DNA from: Burkholderiales bacterium
Lineage (GTDB): Bacteria; Pseudomonadota; Gammaproteobacteria; Burkholderiales; Burkholderiaceae_C
Direction: 5' to 3'
Length of the DNA: 64,000 bases
NCBI GenBank assembly: GCA_016213205.1
Contig: JACRAZ010000041.1
Coordinates: forward strand, 1-64,000
Shown here: positions 1 through 8,114 of the stretch, one piece after another
Layout of the letters: every line of letters starts with the position of its first letter
Numbering within the stretch: position 1 is the stretch's first letter
The notes under the pieces: model-generated
Told to the model about the DNA's origin: nothing
What the model saw: the letters and a program-made list of their open reading frames with translations, nothing else
The model's database searches: none
Program-made: the position numbers and the translations under genes

Positions 1-609
1 TACACGCCGCAACAGGGCTCGATCACCTTCCGCGGCAAGACCTTCAGCCACATGAACTCGCGCCAGGTGGCTGAGATGGGCGTGGCGCGCACCTTCCAGA
101 ACCTGGCGCTGTTCAAGGGCATGAGCGTGATCGACAACATCATGACCGGCCGCAACCTGAAGATGAAGCGCAACCTGTTCTGGCAGGCGCTTCGCGTGGG
201 GCCGGCCGAGCGCGAGGAGGTGCAGCACCGCGAGTTCGTCGAGCACATCATCGACTTCCTCGAGATCCAGGCCTACCGCAAGACCCCCGTGGGCCGCCTG
301 CCCTACGGCCTGCAAAAGCGCGTGGACCTGGGCCGCGCGCTGGCCATGGAGCCCAGCATGCTGCTGCTGGACGAGCCGATGGCCGGCATGAACGTGGAAG
401 AGAAGCAGGACATGTGCCGCTTCGTGCTCGACGTGAACGACGAGTTCGGCTCCACCATCGTGCTGATCGAGCACGACATGGGCGTGGTGATGGACATCTC
501 CGACCGCGTGGTGGTGCTCGACTACGGCAAGAAGATCGGCGACGGCACCCCCGACGAGGTGCGCAACAACGAGGACGTGATCAGCGCGTACCTCGGCACC
601 AGCCACTGA
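1..609 (+). CDS. livG: ABC transporter ATP-binding protein, LivG type (5' end missing)
   Basis: This is one of two cytoplasmic ATPases that power a branched-chain-amino-acid-type importer. The reading frame is open from base 1, so the N-terminus with Walker A lies outside the window. What remains shows the LivG-type Q-loop region (GVARTFQNLALF), a variant signature motif (LPYGLQKR, bases 298-321), Walker B (LLLDEPMAG, about 361-387) and the switch histidine in the segment LIEHDMG. The C-terminus is complete. livH starts 11 bases downstream, so the two are co-transcribed. The substrate cannot be read from the ATPase. The PaaK-like gene at the end of the cassette suggests an aromatic or other acid, but that is inference. 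Confidence 0.95.
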   Translation, partial: YTPQQGSITFRGKTFSHMNSRQVAEMGVARTFQNLALFKGMSVIDNIMTGRNLKMKRNLFWQALRVGPAEREEVQHREFVEHIIDFLEIQAYRKTPVGRLPYGLQKRVDLGRALAMEPSMLLLDEPMAGMNVEEKQDMCRFVLDVNDEFGSTIVLIEHDMGVVMDISDRVVVLDYGKKIGDGTPDEVRNNEDVISAYLGTSH

Positions 610-620
610 GGGCCGGCACC

Positions 621-1550
621 ATGGGCTTTTTCCTCGAAACCCTGTTCGGCGGCCTGATGGCCGGCATGCTGTATTCGCTGATCGCGCTGGGCTTCGTGCT
701 CATCTTCAAGGCCAGCGGCGTCTTCAACTTCGCGCAGGGCGCGATGGTGCTGTTCTCGGCGCTGGCCATGGCGCGCTTCGCCGAGTGGTTCCCCAAGCTG
801 CTGGGGCTGGACAGCAAGCTGCTGGCCAACCTGCTGGCCTTCGGCGCGGCGATGGCGGTGATGGTGGCGCTGGCCTGGCTGATCGAGCGGCTGGTGCTGG
901 GCCGGCTGGTGAACCAGGAGGGCATCACGCTGCTGATGGCCACGCTGGGCATCGCCTACTTCCTCGATGGCTTCGGCCAGACCGTGTTCGGCTCCGACAT
1001 CTACAAGATCGACGTCGGCATGCCCAAGGACCCGATCTTCCTGTTCGAGTCGCTGTTCCAGGGCGGCGTGCTGATCAACCAGGAAGACCTGGCCGCCGCA
1101 CTGATCGCCGCGGCGCTGGTGGCGCTGCTGAGCGCCTTTTTCCAGTACACCGCCACGGGACGGGCGCTGCGCGCGGTGGCCGACGACCACCAGGCCGCGC
1201 AGTCCATCGGCATTCCGCTGGGGCGCATCTGGGTCATCGTCTGGTCGGTGGCGGGCTTCGCGGCGCTGGTGGCCGGCATCATCTGGGGCAGCAAGCTGGG
1301 CGTGCAGTTCTCGCTGTCGCTGGTGGCGCTGAAGGCGCTGCCGGTGGTCATCCTCGGTGGCCTCACCTCGGTGCCCGGCGCCATCCTGGGCGGGCTGATC
1401 ATCGGCGTGGGCGAGAAGCTCAGCGAGGTGTACATCGGCCCGATGCTGGGCGGTGGCATCGAGATCTGGTTCGCCTATGTGCTGGCGTTGGTGTTCCTGC
1501 TGGTACGGCCGCAGGGGTTGTTCGGCGAGAAGATCATCGACCGCGTGTGA
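621..1550 (+). CDS. livH: Branched-chain-type ABC transporter permease LivH
   Basis: This 309-residue inner-membrane permease belongs to the LivH family of hydrophobic-amino-acid-type uptake transporters. It is strongly hydrophobic with about eight membrane segments. The family loop for contact with the ATPase is visible (TATGRALRAVADDHQAAQSIGI), as is the C-terminal segment ending in RPQGLFGEKI. The ATG at 621 gives the usual length and N-terminus (GLMAGMLYSLIALGFVLIFK). It lies 11 bases after livG and 18 bases before livM, so it is part of one operon with them. Confidence 0.95.
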   Translation: MGFFLETLFGGLMAGMLYSLIALGFVLIFKASGVFNFAQGAMVLFSALAMARFAEWFPKLLGLDSKLLANLLAFGAAMAVMVALAWLIERLVLGRLVNQEGITLLMATLGIAYFLDGFGQTVFGSDIYKIDVGMPKDPIFLFESLFQGGVLINQEDLAAALIAAALVALLSAFFQYTATGRALRAVADDHQAAQSIGIPLGRIWVIVWSVAGFAALVAGIIWGSKLGVQFSLSLVALKALPVVILGGLTSVPGAILGGLIIGVGEKLSEVYIGPMLGGGIEIWFAYVLALVFLLVRPQGLFGEKIIDRV

Positions 1551-1568
1551 GCTGAAAAGGACAACACC

Positions 1569-2645
1569 ATGCTCTACCGTGAGAACGGCCAGTTCAAGAC
1601 CAGCTACCGCGCCGACCAGCAGATCTTCCCGATCCTGCAGGACCGCATCGTCATCCTCGGCCTGCTGGCGCTGGCCTTCATCGGCGTGCCGCTGCTGGCC
1701 GACGAATACCTGCTGCGTGCCATCCTGATCCCTTTCCTGATCCTCTCGCTCGCGGCGCTGGGCCTGAACGTGCTGGTGGGCTACTGCGGCCAGATCTCGC
1801 TGGGCGCGGGCGCCTTCATGGCGGTGGGCGCCTATGCGGCCTACAACGTGTTCACCCGCATCGACGGCATGCCGCTGCTGCTGGCGCTGCTGGCCGGCGG
1901 CGTTTTCGCCACGCTGGTGGGCGTGGTGTTCGGCATCCCCTCGCTGCGCATCAAGGGCCTGTACCTCGCGGTGGCCACGCTGGCCGCGCAGTTCTTCGTC
2001 GACTGGGCGATGCTGCGCATCAAGTGGTTCACGAACGATTCGCCCTCGGGCTCGGTCTCGGTGGCCGCGCTCAGTGTGTTCGGCATTCCGGTGGTCACGC
2101 CGGTGCAGAAGTACCTGTTCTGCCTGGCCATGGTGTCGGTGTTCGCGCTGCTGGTGAAGAACCTGGTGCGCGGCGGCATCGGCCGCGAGTGGATGGCCAT
2201 GCGCGACATGGACGTCGCCGCCGCGGTGATCGGCATCCGGCCGGTCTACGCCAAGCTCACCGCGTTTGCCGTCAGCTCCTTCATCATCGGCGTGGCCGGG
2301 GCGATGTGGGCCTTCATCTACCTGGGCTCGTGGGAGCCGGCGGCCTTCAACATCAACCGCTCGTTCGACCTGCTGTTCATGATCATCATCGGCGGCCTGG
2401 GCTCGGTGATGGGCAGCTTCTTCGGCGCGGCCTTCATCGTGATGCTGCCGATCATCCTGGACCAGCTGCTGCCCGCGCTCGGCGCGATGCTGGGCATGCC
2501 GATCGACACCGCCACCGTCTCGCACATCGTGTTCATGGTCTTCGGCGCGCTGATCGTGTTCTTCCTGATCGTCGAGCCGCATGGCCTGGCCCGGCTCTGG
2601 TCCATCGCCAAGGAAAAGCTGCGGCTGTGGCCGTTCCCGCACTGA
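1569..2645 (+). CDS. livM: Branched-chain-type ABC transporter permease LivM
   Basis: This 358-residue inner-membrane permease is the LivM partner of LivH. It has an approximately 40-residue cytoplasmic N-terminus, then alternating hydrophobic segments. The family motif region GLNVLVGYCGQISLGAGAF is near residues 60-80. A coupling-loop-like segment (GREWMAMRDMDVAAAVIGI) sits around residue 210. The C-terminus ends with the common EPHGLARLW pattern. The ATG at 1569 follows the purine-rich stretch aaaaggac. It sits between livH and the binding-protein gene, which starts 65 bases downstream. Confidence 0.95.
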   Translation: MLYRENGQFKTSYRADQQIFPILQDRIVILGLLALAFIGVPLLADEYLLRAILIPFLILSLAALGLNVLVGYCGQISLGAGAFMAVGAYAAYNVFTRIDGMPLLLALLAGGVFATLVGVVFGIPSLRIKGLYLAVATLAAQFFVDWAMLRIKWFTNDSPSGSVSVAALSVFGIPVVTPVQKYLFCLAMVSVFALLVKNLVRGGIGREWMAMRDMDVAAAVIGIRPVYAKLTAFAVSSFIIGVAGAMWAFIYLGSWEPAAFNINRSFDLLFMIIIGGLGSVMGSFFGAAFIVMLPIILDQLLPALGAMLGMPIDTATVSHIVFMVFGALIVFFLIVEPHGLARLWSIAKEKLRLWPFPH

Positions 2646-2710
2646 GGCTTTGGCAGCCCCGGTTTCCCCAACGCACCCACGGGTGCTCTTTCCCACCTCT
2701 GGAGGCAGAC

Positions 2711-4045
2711 ATGACATTCAAGACCCTCGTCGCCACCGCTGCGATCGCCGCCGCGGGTGCATCGCTGTTCGGCACTGCACCGGCATTCGCGCAGGCCAAG
2801 GAGCAGTTCTTCCCCGGGCTGCCCTACCGCACCGGTGCCTACGGCCCGAACGGCGCGCCGTGGGCCAACGGGTATGCCGACTACCTGAAGCTCATCAATG
2901 CCAAGGGCGGCATCAACGGCGTCAAGATCGTCTACGAAGAGTGCGAAACCGGCTACGACACCGCGCGCGGCGTCGAGTGCTATGAACGCCTGAAGGGCAA
3001 GCACGGCGGGGCCACCTTGTTCCAGCCGCTGTCCACCGGCATCACCTTCGCGCTGACCGACAAGGCGCCCACCGACAAGATCCCGCTCATCACCGCCGGC
3101 TACGGCCGCAGCGAATCGCAGGACGGCCTGGTGTTCGGCTGGAACTTCCCGCTGGCCGGCACCTACTGGGTGGGCGCGGACGTGCTGGTCCAGCACATTG
3201 CCAAGAAGGAAGGCGGCTTCGACAAGCTCAAGGGCAAGAAGATCACGCTGATCTACCACGACAGCCCCTATGGCAAGGAACCCATCCCGCTGCTGCAGGA
3301 ACGCGCCAAGGCGCACGGCTTCGAGCTGCAGTTGCTGCCGGTGACGGCACCCGGCGTCGAGCAGAAGGCCACCTGGCTGCAGGTGCGCCAGGGCCGGCCC
3401 GACTACGTGCTGCTGTGGGGCTGGGGCGTGATGAACTCGGTGGCCCTGAAGGAAGCCCAGGCCACCGGCTACCCGCGCGACAAGATGTACGGCGTGTGGT
3501 GGTCGGCCGCCGAGCCCGACGTGAAGGACGTGGGCGAAGGCGCCAAGGGCTACAACGGCCTGGCCATGCAGCACGGCGCGCACCCCAACGCCAAGGTGAC
3601 GCAGGAGATCCTGAGGCTGGTGCACGACAAGGGCCAGGGCACCGGCCCGAAGGAGGAAGTGGGCGCTGTGCTCTACATGCGCGGCGCCATGAGCGCGATG
3701 CTCGCGGTCGAAGGTGTCAGGCGTGCGCAGGAGCGTTTCGGCAAGGGCAAGTGGGTCAGCGCCGAGCAGGCCCGCTGGGGCCTGGAGAACCTGGCGCTCG
3801 ACCAGAAGAAGCTCGAAGCGCTGGGCTTCGGCGAGGTGATGCGCCCGGTGTCCACCACCTGCGCCGACCACATGGGCCCGGCCTGGGCGCGCATCCACAC
3901 CTGGGACGGCAAGGCCTGGAAGTTCTCGTCCGATTGGTACCAAGCCGACGAGACCATCCTGAAGCCGATGGTCAAGGCCACCGCCGCCAAGTACGCGGCG
4001 GAAAAGAAGATCACGCCGCGCACGCCGGCGGAGTGCCAGTCCTGA
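2711..4045 (+). CDS. Periplasmic substrate-binding protein of the Liv-type ABC importer
   Basis: This 444-residue periplasmic binding protein has a type I periplasmic-binding fold. The first about 29 residues are a Sec signal peptide (hydrophobic ATAAIAAAGASLF, cleavage after APAFAQA). The start is supported by a clear GGAGG at 2700-2704, seven bases upstream of the ATG. It is longer than classic LivK (about 370 residues), as is usual for the burkholderial paralogues that ride with LivFGHM cassettes. The ligand is unknown. The 65-base gap before it and the hairpin repeat after it suggest its expression may be set separately from the membrane genes, as is common for binding proteins. Confidence 0.93.
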   Translation: MTFKTLVATAAIAAAGASLFGTAPAFAQAKEQFFPGLPYRTGAYGPNGAPWANGYADYLKLINAKGGINGVKIVYEECETGYDTARGVECYERLKGKHGGATLFQPLSTGITFALTDKAPTDKIPLITAGYGRSESQDGLVFGWNFPLAGTYWVGADVLVQHIAKKEGGFDKLKGKKITLIYHDSPYGKEPIPLLQERAKAHGFELQLLPVTAPGVEQKATWLQVRQGRPDYVLLWGWGVMNSVALKEAQATGYPRDKMYGVWWSAAEPDVKDVGEGAKGYNGLAMQHGAHPNAKVTQEILRLVHDKGQGTGPKEEVGAVLYMRGAMSAMLAVEGVRRAQERFGKGKWVSAEQARWGLENLALDQKKLEALGFGEVMRPVSTTCADHMGPAWARIHTWDGKAWKFSSDWYQADETILKPMVKATAAKYAAEKKITPRTPAECQS

Positions 4046-4055
4046 CCCACCCCCC

Positions 4056-4087
4056 GGAGCGGCTGACGCCGCTCCCCCTCGAGGGGG
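4056..4087. repeat. Intergenic double-palindrome element
   Basis: Two adjoining palindromes lie in the 112-base gap between the binding-protein gene and livF. GGAGCGGC (4056-4063) pairs with GCCGCTCC (4068-4075) around the loop TGAC. Next is the perfect 14-base palindrome CCCCCTCGAGGGGG (4074-4087). No T-run follows, so a simple intrinsic terminator is unlikely. It could trim or stabilise the mRNA and lower livF expression relative to the binding protein. Similar CCCCCTCGAGGGGG elements are, from memory, dispersed in many burkholderial genomes. A looser relative is at 52785-52837. Confidence 0.6.
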
Positions 4088-4157
4088 GCGCCGCCTGCGG
4101 CCCGGCGAAGCCGGTTCCGCGGCGGCCACTTGATCGGAGCGCGCGAGAGCTACCGCC

Positions 4158-4964
4158 ATGAGCAACATCCTTCTCAACGTCAACGGCATCGAGGTCATCT
4201 ACAACCACGTGATCCTGGTGCTCAAGGGCGTGTCGCTGCAGGTGCCCGAGGGCAAGGTGGTGGCGCTGCTCGGCGGCAACGGCGCGGGCAAGACGACCAC
4301 GCTGCGCGCGGTGAGCAACCTGCTCGCCGGCGAGCGCGGCGAGGTGACCAAGGGCTCGATCGAGCTGCGCGACGAGCGCATCGAGAAGCTCAGCCCGGCG
4401 CAGATGGTCGACCGCGGCGTGATCCAGGTGATGGAGGGCCGGCACTGCTTTGCCCACCTCACGATCGAGGAGAACCTGCTCACCGGCGCCTACACCCGCC
4501 AGGACGGCAAGGCCGCGGTGGCGCAGACGCTGGAAAAGGTGTACGCGTACTTTCCGCGTTTGAAAACCCGCCGCAGCTCGCAGGCAGCCTACACCTCGGG
4601 CGGCGAGCAGCAGATGTGCGCCATCGGCCGTGCGCTGATGGCCAACCCGAAGATGGTGCTGCTGGACGAGCCCAGCATGGGCCTGGCGCCGCAGATCGTC
4701 GAGGAGGTGTTCGAGATCGTGAAGGACCTCAACACCAAGGAGCAGGTCACCTTCCTGCTGGCCGAGCAGAACACCAACATCGCGCTGCGCTACGCCGATT
4801 ACGGCTACATCCTCGAGAACGGCCGCATCGTGATGGACGGCGCCGCGAAGGACCTGCGCGAGAACGAGGACGTGAAGGAGTTCTACCTCGGCATGGGCGG
4901 TGGCGACCGCAAGAGCTTCCGCGACGTGAAGAGCTACAAGCGCCGCAAGCGCTGGCTGGCCTGA
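4158..4964 (+). CDS. livF: ABC transporter ATP-binding protein LivF
   Basis: This 268-residue cytoplasmic ATPase is the second energiser of the importer encoded upstream. Walker A is GGNGAGKTTT at residues 38-47, the signature motif is SGGEQQM near residue 146, and Walker B is VLLDEPSMGL near residue 170, followed by the switch region LLAEQNTNIALRYADYGYILE. The length is about 30 residues above a classic LivF (about 235). The extra is a basic C-terminal tail (GGGDRKSFRDVKSYKRRKRWLA) that is typical of this cassette type. The next gene begins 15 bases downstream. Confidence 0.95.
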   Translation: MSNILLNVNGIEVIYNHVILVLKGVSLQVPEGKVVALLGGNGAGKTTTLRAVSNLLAGERGEVTKGSIELRDERIEKLSPAQMVDRGVIQVMEGRHCFAHLTIEENLLTGAYTRQDGKAAVAQTLEKVYAYFPRLKTRRSSQAAYTSGGEQQMCAIGRALMANPKMVLLDEPSMGLAPQIVEEVFEIVKDLNTKEQVTFLLAEQNTNIALRYADYGYILENGRIVMDGAAKDLRENEDVKEFYLGMGGGDRKSFRDVKSYKRRKRWLA

Positions 4965-4979
4965 TCGAGGAGTGCCGCC

Positions 4980-5279
4980 GTGAGCGATGACTTCTTTGCC
5001 CCGCCCGCCTTCAGGCCCGAAGAGGCCTTGGTGCAGCTCAAGCGCAGCCTGCGCGATCTGCGCACGCTGACCGAGCGCGGCAACGGCTTCGAGCTCAAGG
5101 GGCTGCCGGTGATCGCCCTGGCGCTGGCCGACAAGACCCTCGAGGCCCGGCTGGCCAGGCGGCCCACGCGCGCCAGCGTCGAGTGGGATGCCTTCCCGCT
5201 GTCCGGCAGCCCGGACGTTCGCAAGTTCACCGACGAGGTCAAGCGCCGCCTGGCCCGTTGGACCGAGGAAGACCGATGA
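4980..5279 (+). CDS. Small conserved-type hypothetical protein
   Basis: This 99-residue soluble protein starts at GTG and is preceded by gaggag at 4967-4972. It has no signal peptide or membrane segment. The sequence begins with a short acidic and aromatic N-terminus (MSDDFFAPP), then a helical, Arg/Lys/Leu-rich middle (VQLKRSLRDLRTLTERGNGFELKGLPV). Its stop overlaps the ATG of the PaaK-like gene (ATGA), so the two are translationally coupled. I do not recognise a domain. Its fixed place between livF and the PaaK-like gene suggests it is an accessory of that enzyme or of the uptake route, which is inference. Confidence 0.8.
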   Translation: MSDDFFAPPAFRPEEALVQLKRSLRDLRTLTERGNGFELKGLPVIALALADKTLEARLARRPTRASVEWDAFPLSGSPDVRKFTDEVKRRLARWTEEDR

Positions 5280-6538
5280 CCGAGTTCTACGACGCGCTCG
5301 AACGGCGCAACCCCGCTGACCGTGAACACGACCTGATCGCCGCGCTGCCGCGCCAGGTGGCCACGGCCCAGCGCGGCAGCACCGCCATGGCCGAACTGCT
5401 GGCCGGCGTGGACGCGGCGCAGATCACCTCGCGTGCGGCGCTTGCCCGCCTGCCGGTGCTGCGCAAGGGCGAGCTGCTCGAGCGCCAGAAGGCGCTGCGG
5501 GCACAGGACCCGTTCGGCGGCTACTCGGCCATCGGCTGGCGTGGCGTGGCCGGCGGGCGCGGCGCGCGGCGCGTGTTCCAGTCGCCCGGGCCGATCTATG
5601 AACCCGAGGGCCACGGCAGCGACTACTGGCGCATGGCGCGTGCCATCTACGCCGCGGGTTTCCGCGCCGGCGATCTGGCGCACTGCAGTTTCAGCTACCA
5701 CCTCACCCCCGCCGGCGCAATGATGGAAAGCGGCGCCCACGCCGTCGGCTGCACCACCTTTGCCGGCGGCATCGGCAACACCGAGCAGCAGTTGCAGGCG
5801 ATGGTGGACCTGCAGCCGCACGGCTACATCGGCACGCCCAGCTTCCTGAAGATCCTGGTCGAAAAGGCGGCCGAACAGGGGCTGGACATCACCTCGATGC
5901 GCAAGGCCATGGTCGGCGGCGAGGCCTTCCCGCCCTCGCTGCGCGACTGGCTGCGCGAGCGCGGCATCGAGGCCTACCAGAGCTATGCCACCGCCGACGC
6001 CGGCCTCATCGCCTACGAAACCCGTGCCCGCGAGGGCCTGGTGCTGGACGAGGCGGTGCTGCTCGAAATCGTGCGGCCCGGCACCCGCGACACGGTGCCC
6101 GATGGCGAGGTGGGCGAGGTGGTGGTGACGGTGCTGAACCCCGACTACCCCCTGATCCGCTTCGGCACCGGCGACCTCTCCGCCGTGCTGCCCGGGCCCT
6201 GCCCCAGCGGGCGCAGCAACACCCGCATCAAGGGCTGGCTCGGCCGCGCCGACCAGACCGCCAAGGTGCGTGGCATGTTCGTGCACCCGAGCCAGGTGGC
6301 CGAGATCGTGCGGCGCCACCCCGATGTGCAGCGCGCGCGCCTGGTGATCAGCGGCGAGATGGCCAACGACCACATGACACTGCGGGTGGAGGTGGCCGGC
6401 CGGCCCGAGGGCCTGGACCAGGCACTGGCCGGCAGCATCCGCGATGTGACCAAGCTGCGGGGCGAAGTCGAACTGCTGGCACCGGGCAGCCTGCCCAACG
6501 ACGGCAAGGTGATCGAGGACGCGCGCCGCTACGAGTGA
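5276..6538 (+). CDS. PaaK-like (phenylacetate-CoA-ligase family) protein with altered P-loop
   Basis: This 420-residue cytoplasmic protein belongs to the PaaK branch of adenylate-forming ligases, which activate an acid as acyl-AMP and then acyl-CoA. Supporting features are the GYIGTPSFLKILVEKAAEQG segment, the MVGGEAFP motif, the RFGTGDLS motif, the hinge region IKGWLGRADQTAKVRG and the C-terminal lysine region NDGKVIED (about 408-415). However, the place of the usual Ser/Thr/Gly-rich P-loop (residues about 102-111) reads SPGPIYEPEG. That makes ligase activity uncertain. The ATG at 5276 overlaps the preceding stop by four bases. The substrate may be what the Liv-type importer brings in. Confidence 0.8.
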   Translation: MTEFYDALERRNPADREHDLIAALPRQVATAQRGSTAMAELLAGVDAAQITSRAALARLPVLRKGELLERQKALRAQDPFGGYSAIGWRGVAGGRGARRVFQSPGPIYEPEGHGSDYWRMARAIYAAGFRAGDLAHCSFSYHLTPAGAMMESGAHAVGCTTFAGGIGNTEQQLQAMVDLQPHGYIGTPSFLKILVEKAAEQGLDITSMRKAMVGGEAFPPSLRDWLRERGIEAYQSYATADAGLIAYETRAREGLVLDEAVLLEIVRPGTRDTVPDGEVGEVVVTVLNPDYPLIRFGTGDLSAVLPGPCPSGRSNTRIKGWLGRADQTAKVRGMFVHPSQVAEIVRRHPDVQRARLVISGEMANDHMTLRVEVAGRPEGLDQALAGSIRDVTKLRGEVELLAPGSLPNDGKVIEDARRYE

Positions 6539-6641
6539 GCGCCTGGCCGCCCCGGACGTAGGTATTTCCCGTCAGCCCCGCGGCAAGGGCGGGTCGTAGC
6601 ATCAGGTTCTGTCAGCCGCCCCCACCCACAAGGAGACCGTG

Positions 6642-7610
6642 ATGAAGAAGCTGCTGCTCACCGCCCTGTTGTCCACCCTGGCTGCGGCGGCCCTGGCCGA
6701 ATACCCCGAAAAGGCCATCACCATCGTCGTGCCCTTCGCGGCCGGCGGCCCCACCGACAAGGTGGCTCGCGATCTGGGCGTGGTGCTCAGCCAGAAGCTC
6801 GGCCAGCCGGTCATCATCGAGAACGTCGGTGGTGCCGGCGGCACGCTGGGCGCCGCCAAGGTGGCCAAGGCAGCGCCGGACGGCTATTCGCTGCTGCTGC
6901 ACCACATCGGCATGGCCACCTCGCCAGCGCTGTACCGCAACATGCCGTACAAGACGCTGGAAGACTTCGAGTACCTCGGCATGATCAACGAGGTGCCGAT
7001 GACCGTCGTGGGCAGGCCCACGCTGCCGGCCAACACCTTTGCCGAGCTGCAGAAGTGGCTCGAAGCCAACAAGGGCAAGATCAACCTCGCCAATGCCGGC
7101 CTGGGTGCCGCGTCGCACCTGTGCGGCCTGCTGTTCCAGCAAAGCCTGAAGATCGACATGACCACCGTGCCCTACAAGGGCACCGCGCCGGCGATGAACG
7201 ACCTGCTCGGCGGCCAGGTCGACATCATGTGCGACCAGACCACCAACACCACGGGCCAGATCGAGGCCGGCAAGATCAAGGCCTATGCAGTGACAACGCC
7301 CAAGCGCCTGACGACGCCCGCGCTGTCCAAGCTGCCGACGCTGGACGAATCCGGCATCAAGGGCTTCAACGTGTCGATCTGGCACGCCCTGTATGCCCCG
7401 AAGGGCACGCCCAAGGCTGCGATGGACAAGCTCAACACGGCACTGCGCGCGTCCCTGAAGGAGCCTGACTTCATCAAGCGCCAGGAGGCCCTGGGCGCCG
7501 TGGTCATCACCGACGCGCGCACCGGCCCGGCCGAGCACAAGAAGTTCGTCGAGGCCGAGATCAACAAGTGGGGGCCGGCGATCAAGGCCGCTGGCCAGTA
7601 CGCAGACTGA
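6642..7610 (+). CDS. Tripartite tricarboxylate transporter-type (Bug/TctC) binding protein
   Basis: This 322-residue periplasmic solute receptor is of the Bug family. The signal peptide is short (KKLLLTALLSTLAAAALA), and the mature protein begins with the family opening YPEKAITIVVPFAAGGPTDKVAR. Further family features are the GGAGGTLGAAKVAKAAPDGYSLLL block and the DLLGGQVDIMCDQTTN block. The ATG at 6642 is chosen over the GTG three bases earlier because the AAGGAG at 6630-6635 is well spaced from it. No tctA or tctB membrane gene is nearby. Orphan receptors of this family are numerous in Burkholderiales, and the ligand cannot be assigned. It is convergent with dtd. Confidence 0.93.
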   Translation: MKKLLLTALLSTLAAAALAEYPEKAITIVVPFAAGGPTDKVARDLGVVLSQKLGQPVIIENVGGAGGTLGAAKVAKAAPDGYSLLLHHIGMATSPALYRNMPYKTLEDFEYLGMINEVPMTVVGRPTLPANTFAELQKWLEANKGKINLANAGLGAASHLCGLLFQQSLKIDMTTVPYKGTAPAMNDLLGGQVDIMCDQTTNTTGQIEAGKIKAYAVTTPKRLTTPALSKLPTLDESGIKGFNVSIWHALYAPKGTPKAAMDKLNTALRASLKEPDFIKRQEALGAVVITDARTGPAEHKKFVEAEINKWGPAIKAAGQYAD

Positions 7611-7673
7611 ACGGACAGCGCCGGCCTCCGGGCGGCCGCTGCCGGGCGGCCCCTGCGGCCAGGCGGATCGTGC

Positions 7674-8114
7674 TCAGTTGATCCGCAGCGGAATCGTCAC
7701 CGGGCCATCATTGACCAGGCTCACCTGCATGTGGGCGCCGAACACGCCCGCGGCCACCTGCGGGTGGCGCTGGCGGGCCAGCGTGAGCACCGTCTCGTAG
7801 AGCCGCTGGCCCGGCACGGGGCCGGCAGCACCGGTGAAGCTGGGCCGGTTGCCGCCCGAGACGTCGGCTGCCAGCGTGAACTGGCTGACGATCAGCAGCC
7901 CCCCGCCCACGTCCACCACGCTGCGGTTCATCTTGCCGGCTTCGTCGCTGAAGATGCGCAGCTTCAGCAGCTTGTCGACGAAGCGTGTGGCCTGCGCGTC
8001 GGTGTCCGCCGGTTCGGCACACACCAGCACCAGGAGGCCCCGGCCGATCTCGCCGACCACCGCACCCTCGACCACCACGTTGGCGCGGATCACGCGCTGC
8101 ACGAGGCCGATCAC
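7674..8114 (-). CDS. dtd: D-aminoacyl-tRNA deacylase
   Basis: This 146-residue cytoplasmic enzyme hydrolyses D-aminoacyl-tRNA (for example D-Tyr-tRNA), which keeps D-amino acids out of proteins. Both active-site motifs are visible: SQFTLAA in the middle and the cross-subunit Gly-cisPro motif in NDGPVTI at the C-terminus. The start is GTG at 8114, which gives the usual N-terminus (IGLVQRVIRANV). This GTG overlaps the stop of the upstream cation-efflux gene (GTGA), so translation is coupled. The frame stays open upstream into that gene, but this is not a fusion. Confidence 0.95.
   Translation of the reverse strand: MIGLVQRVIRANVVVEGAVVGEIGRGLLVLVCAEPADTDAQATRFVDKLLKLRIFSDEAGKMNRSVVDVGGGLLIVSQFTLAADVSGGNRPSFTGAAGPVPGQRLYETVLTLARQRHPQVAAGVFGAHMQVSLVNDGPVTIPLRIN

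Noticed and set aside
522..2717. A 731-codon minus-strand frame opposite livH and livM
   Set aside because: It is antisense to two clear permease genes and rich in His, Gln and Arg, as expected from a shadow frame.
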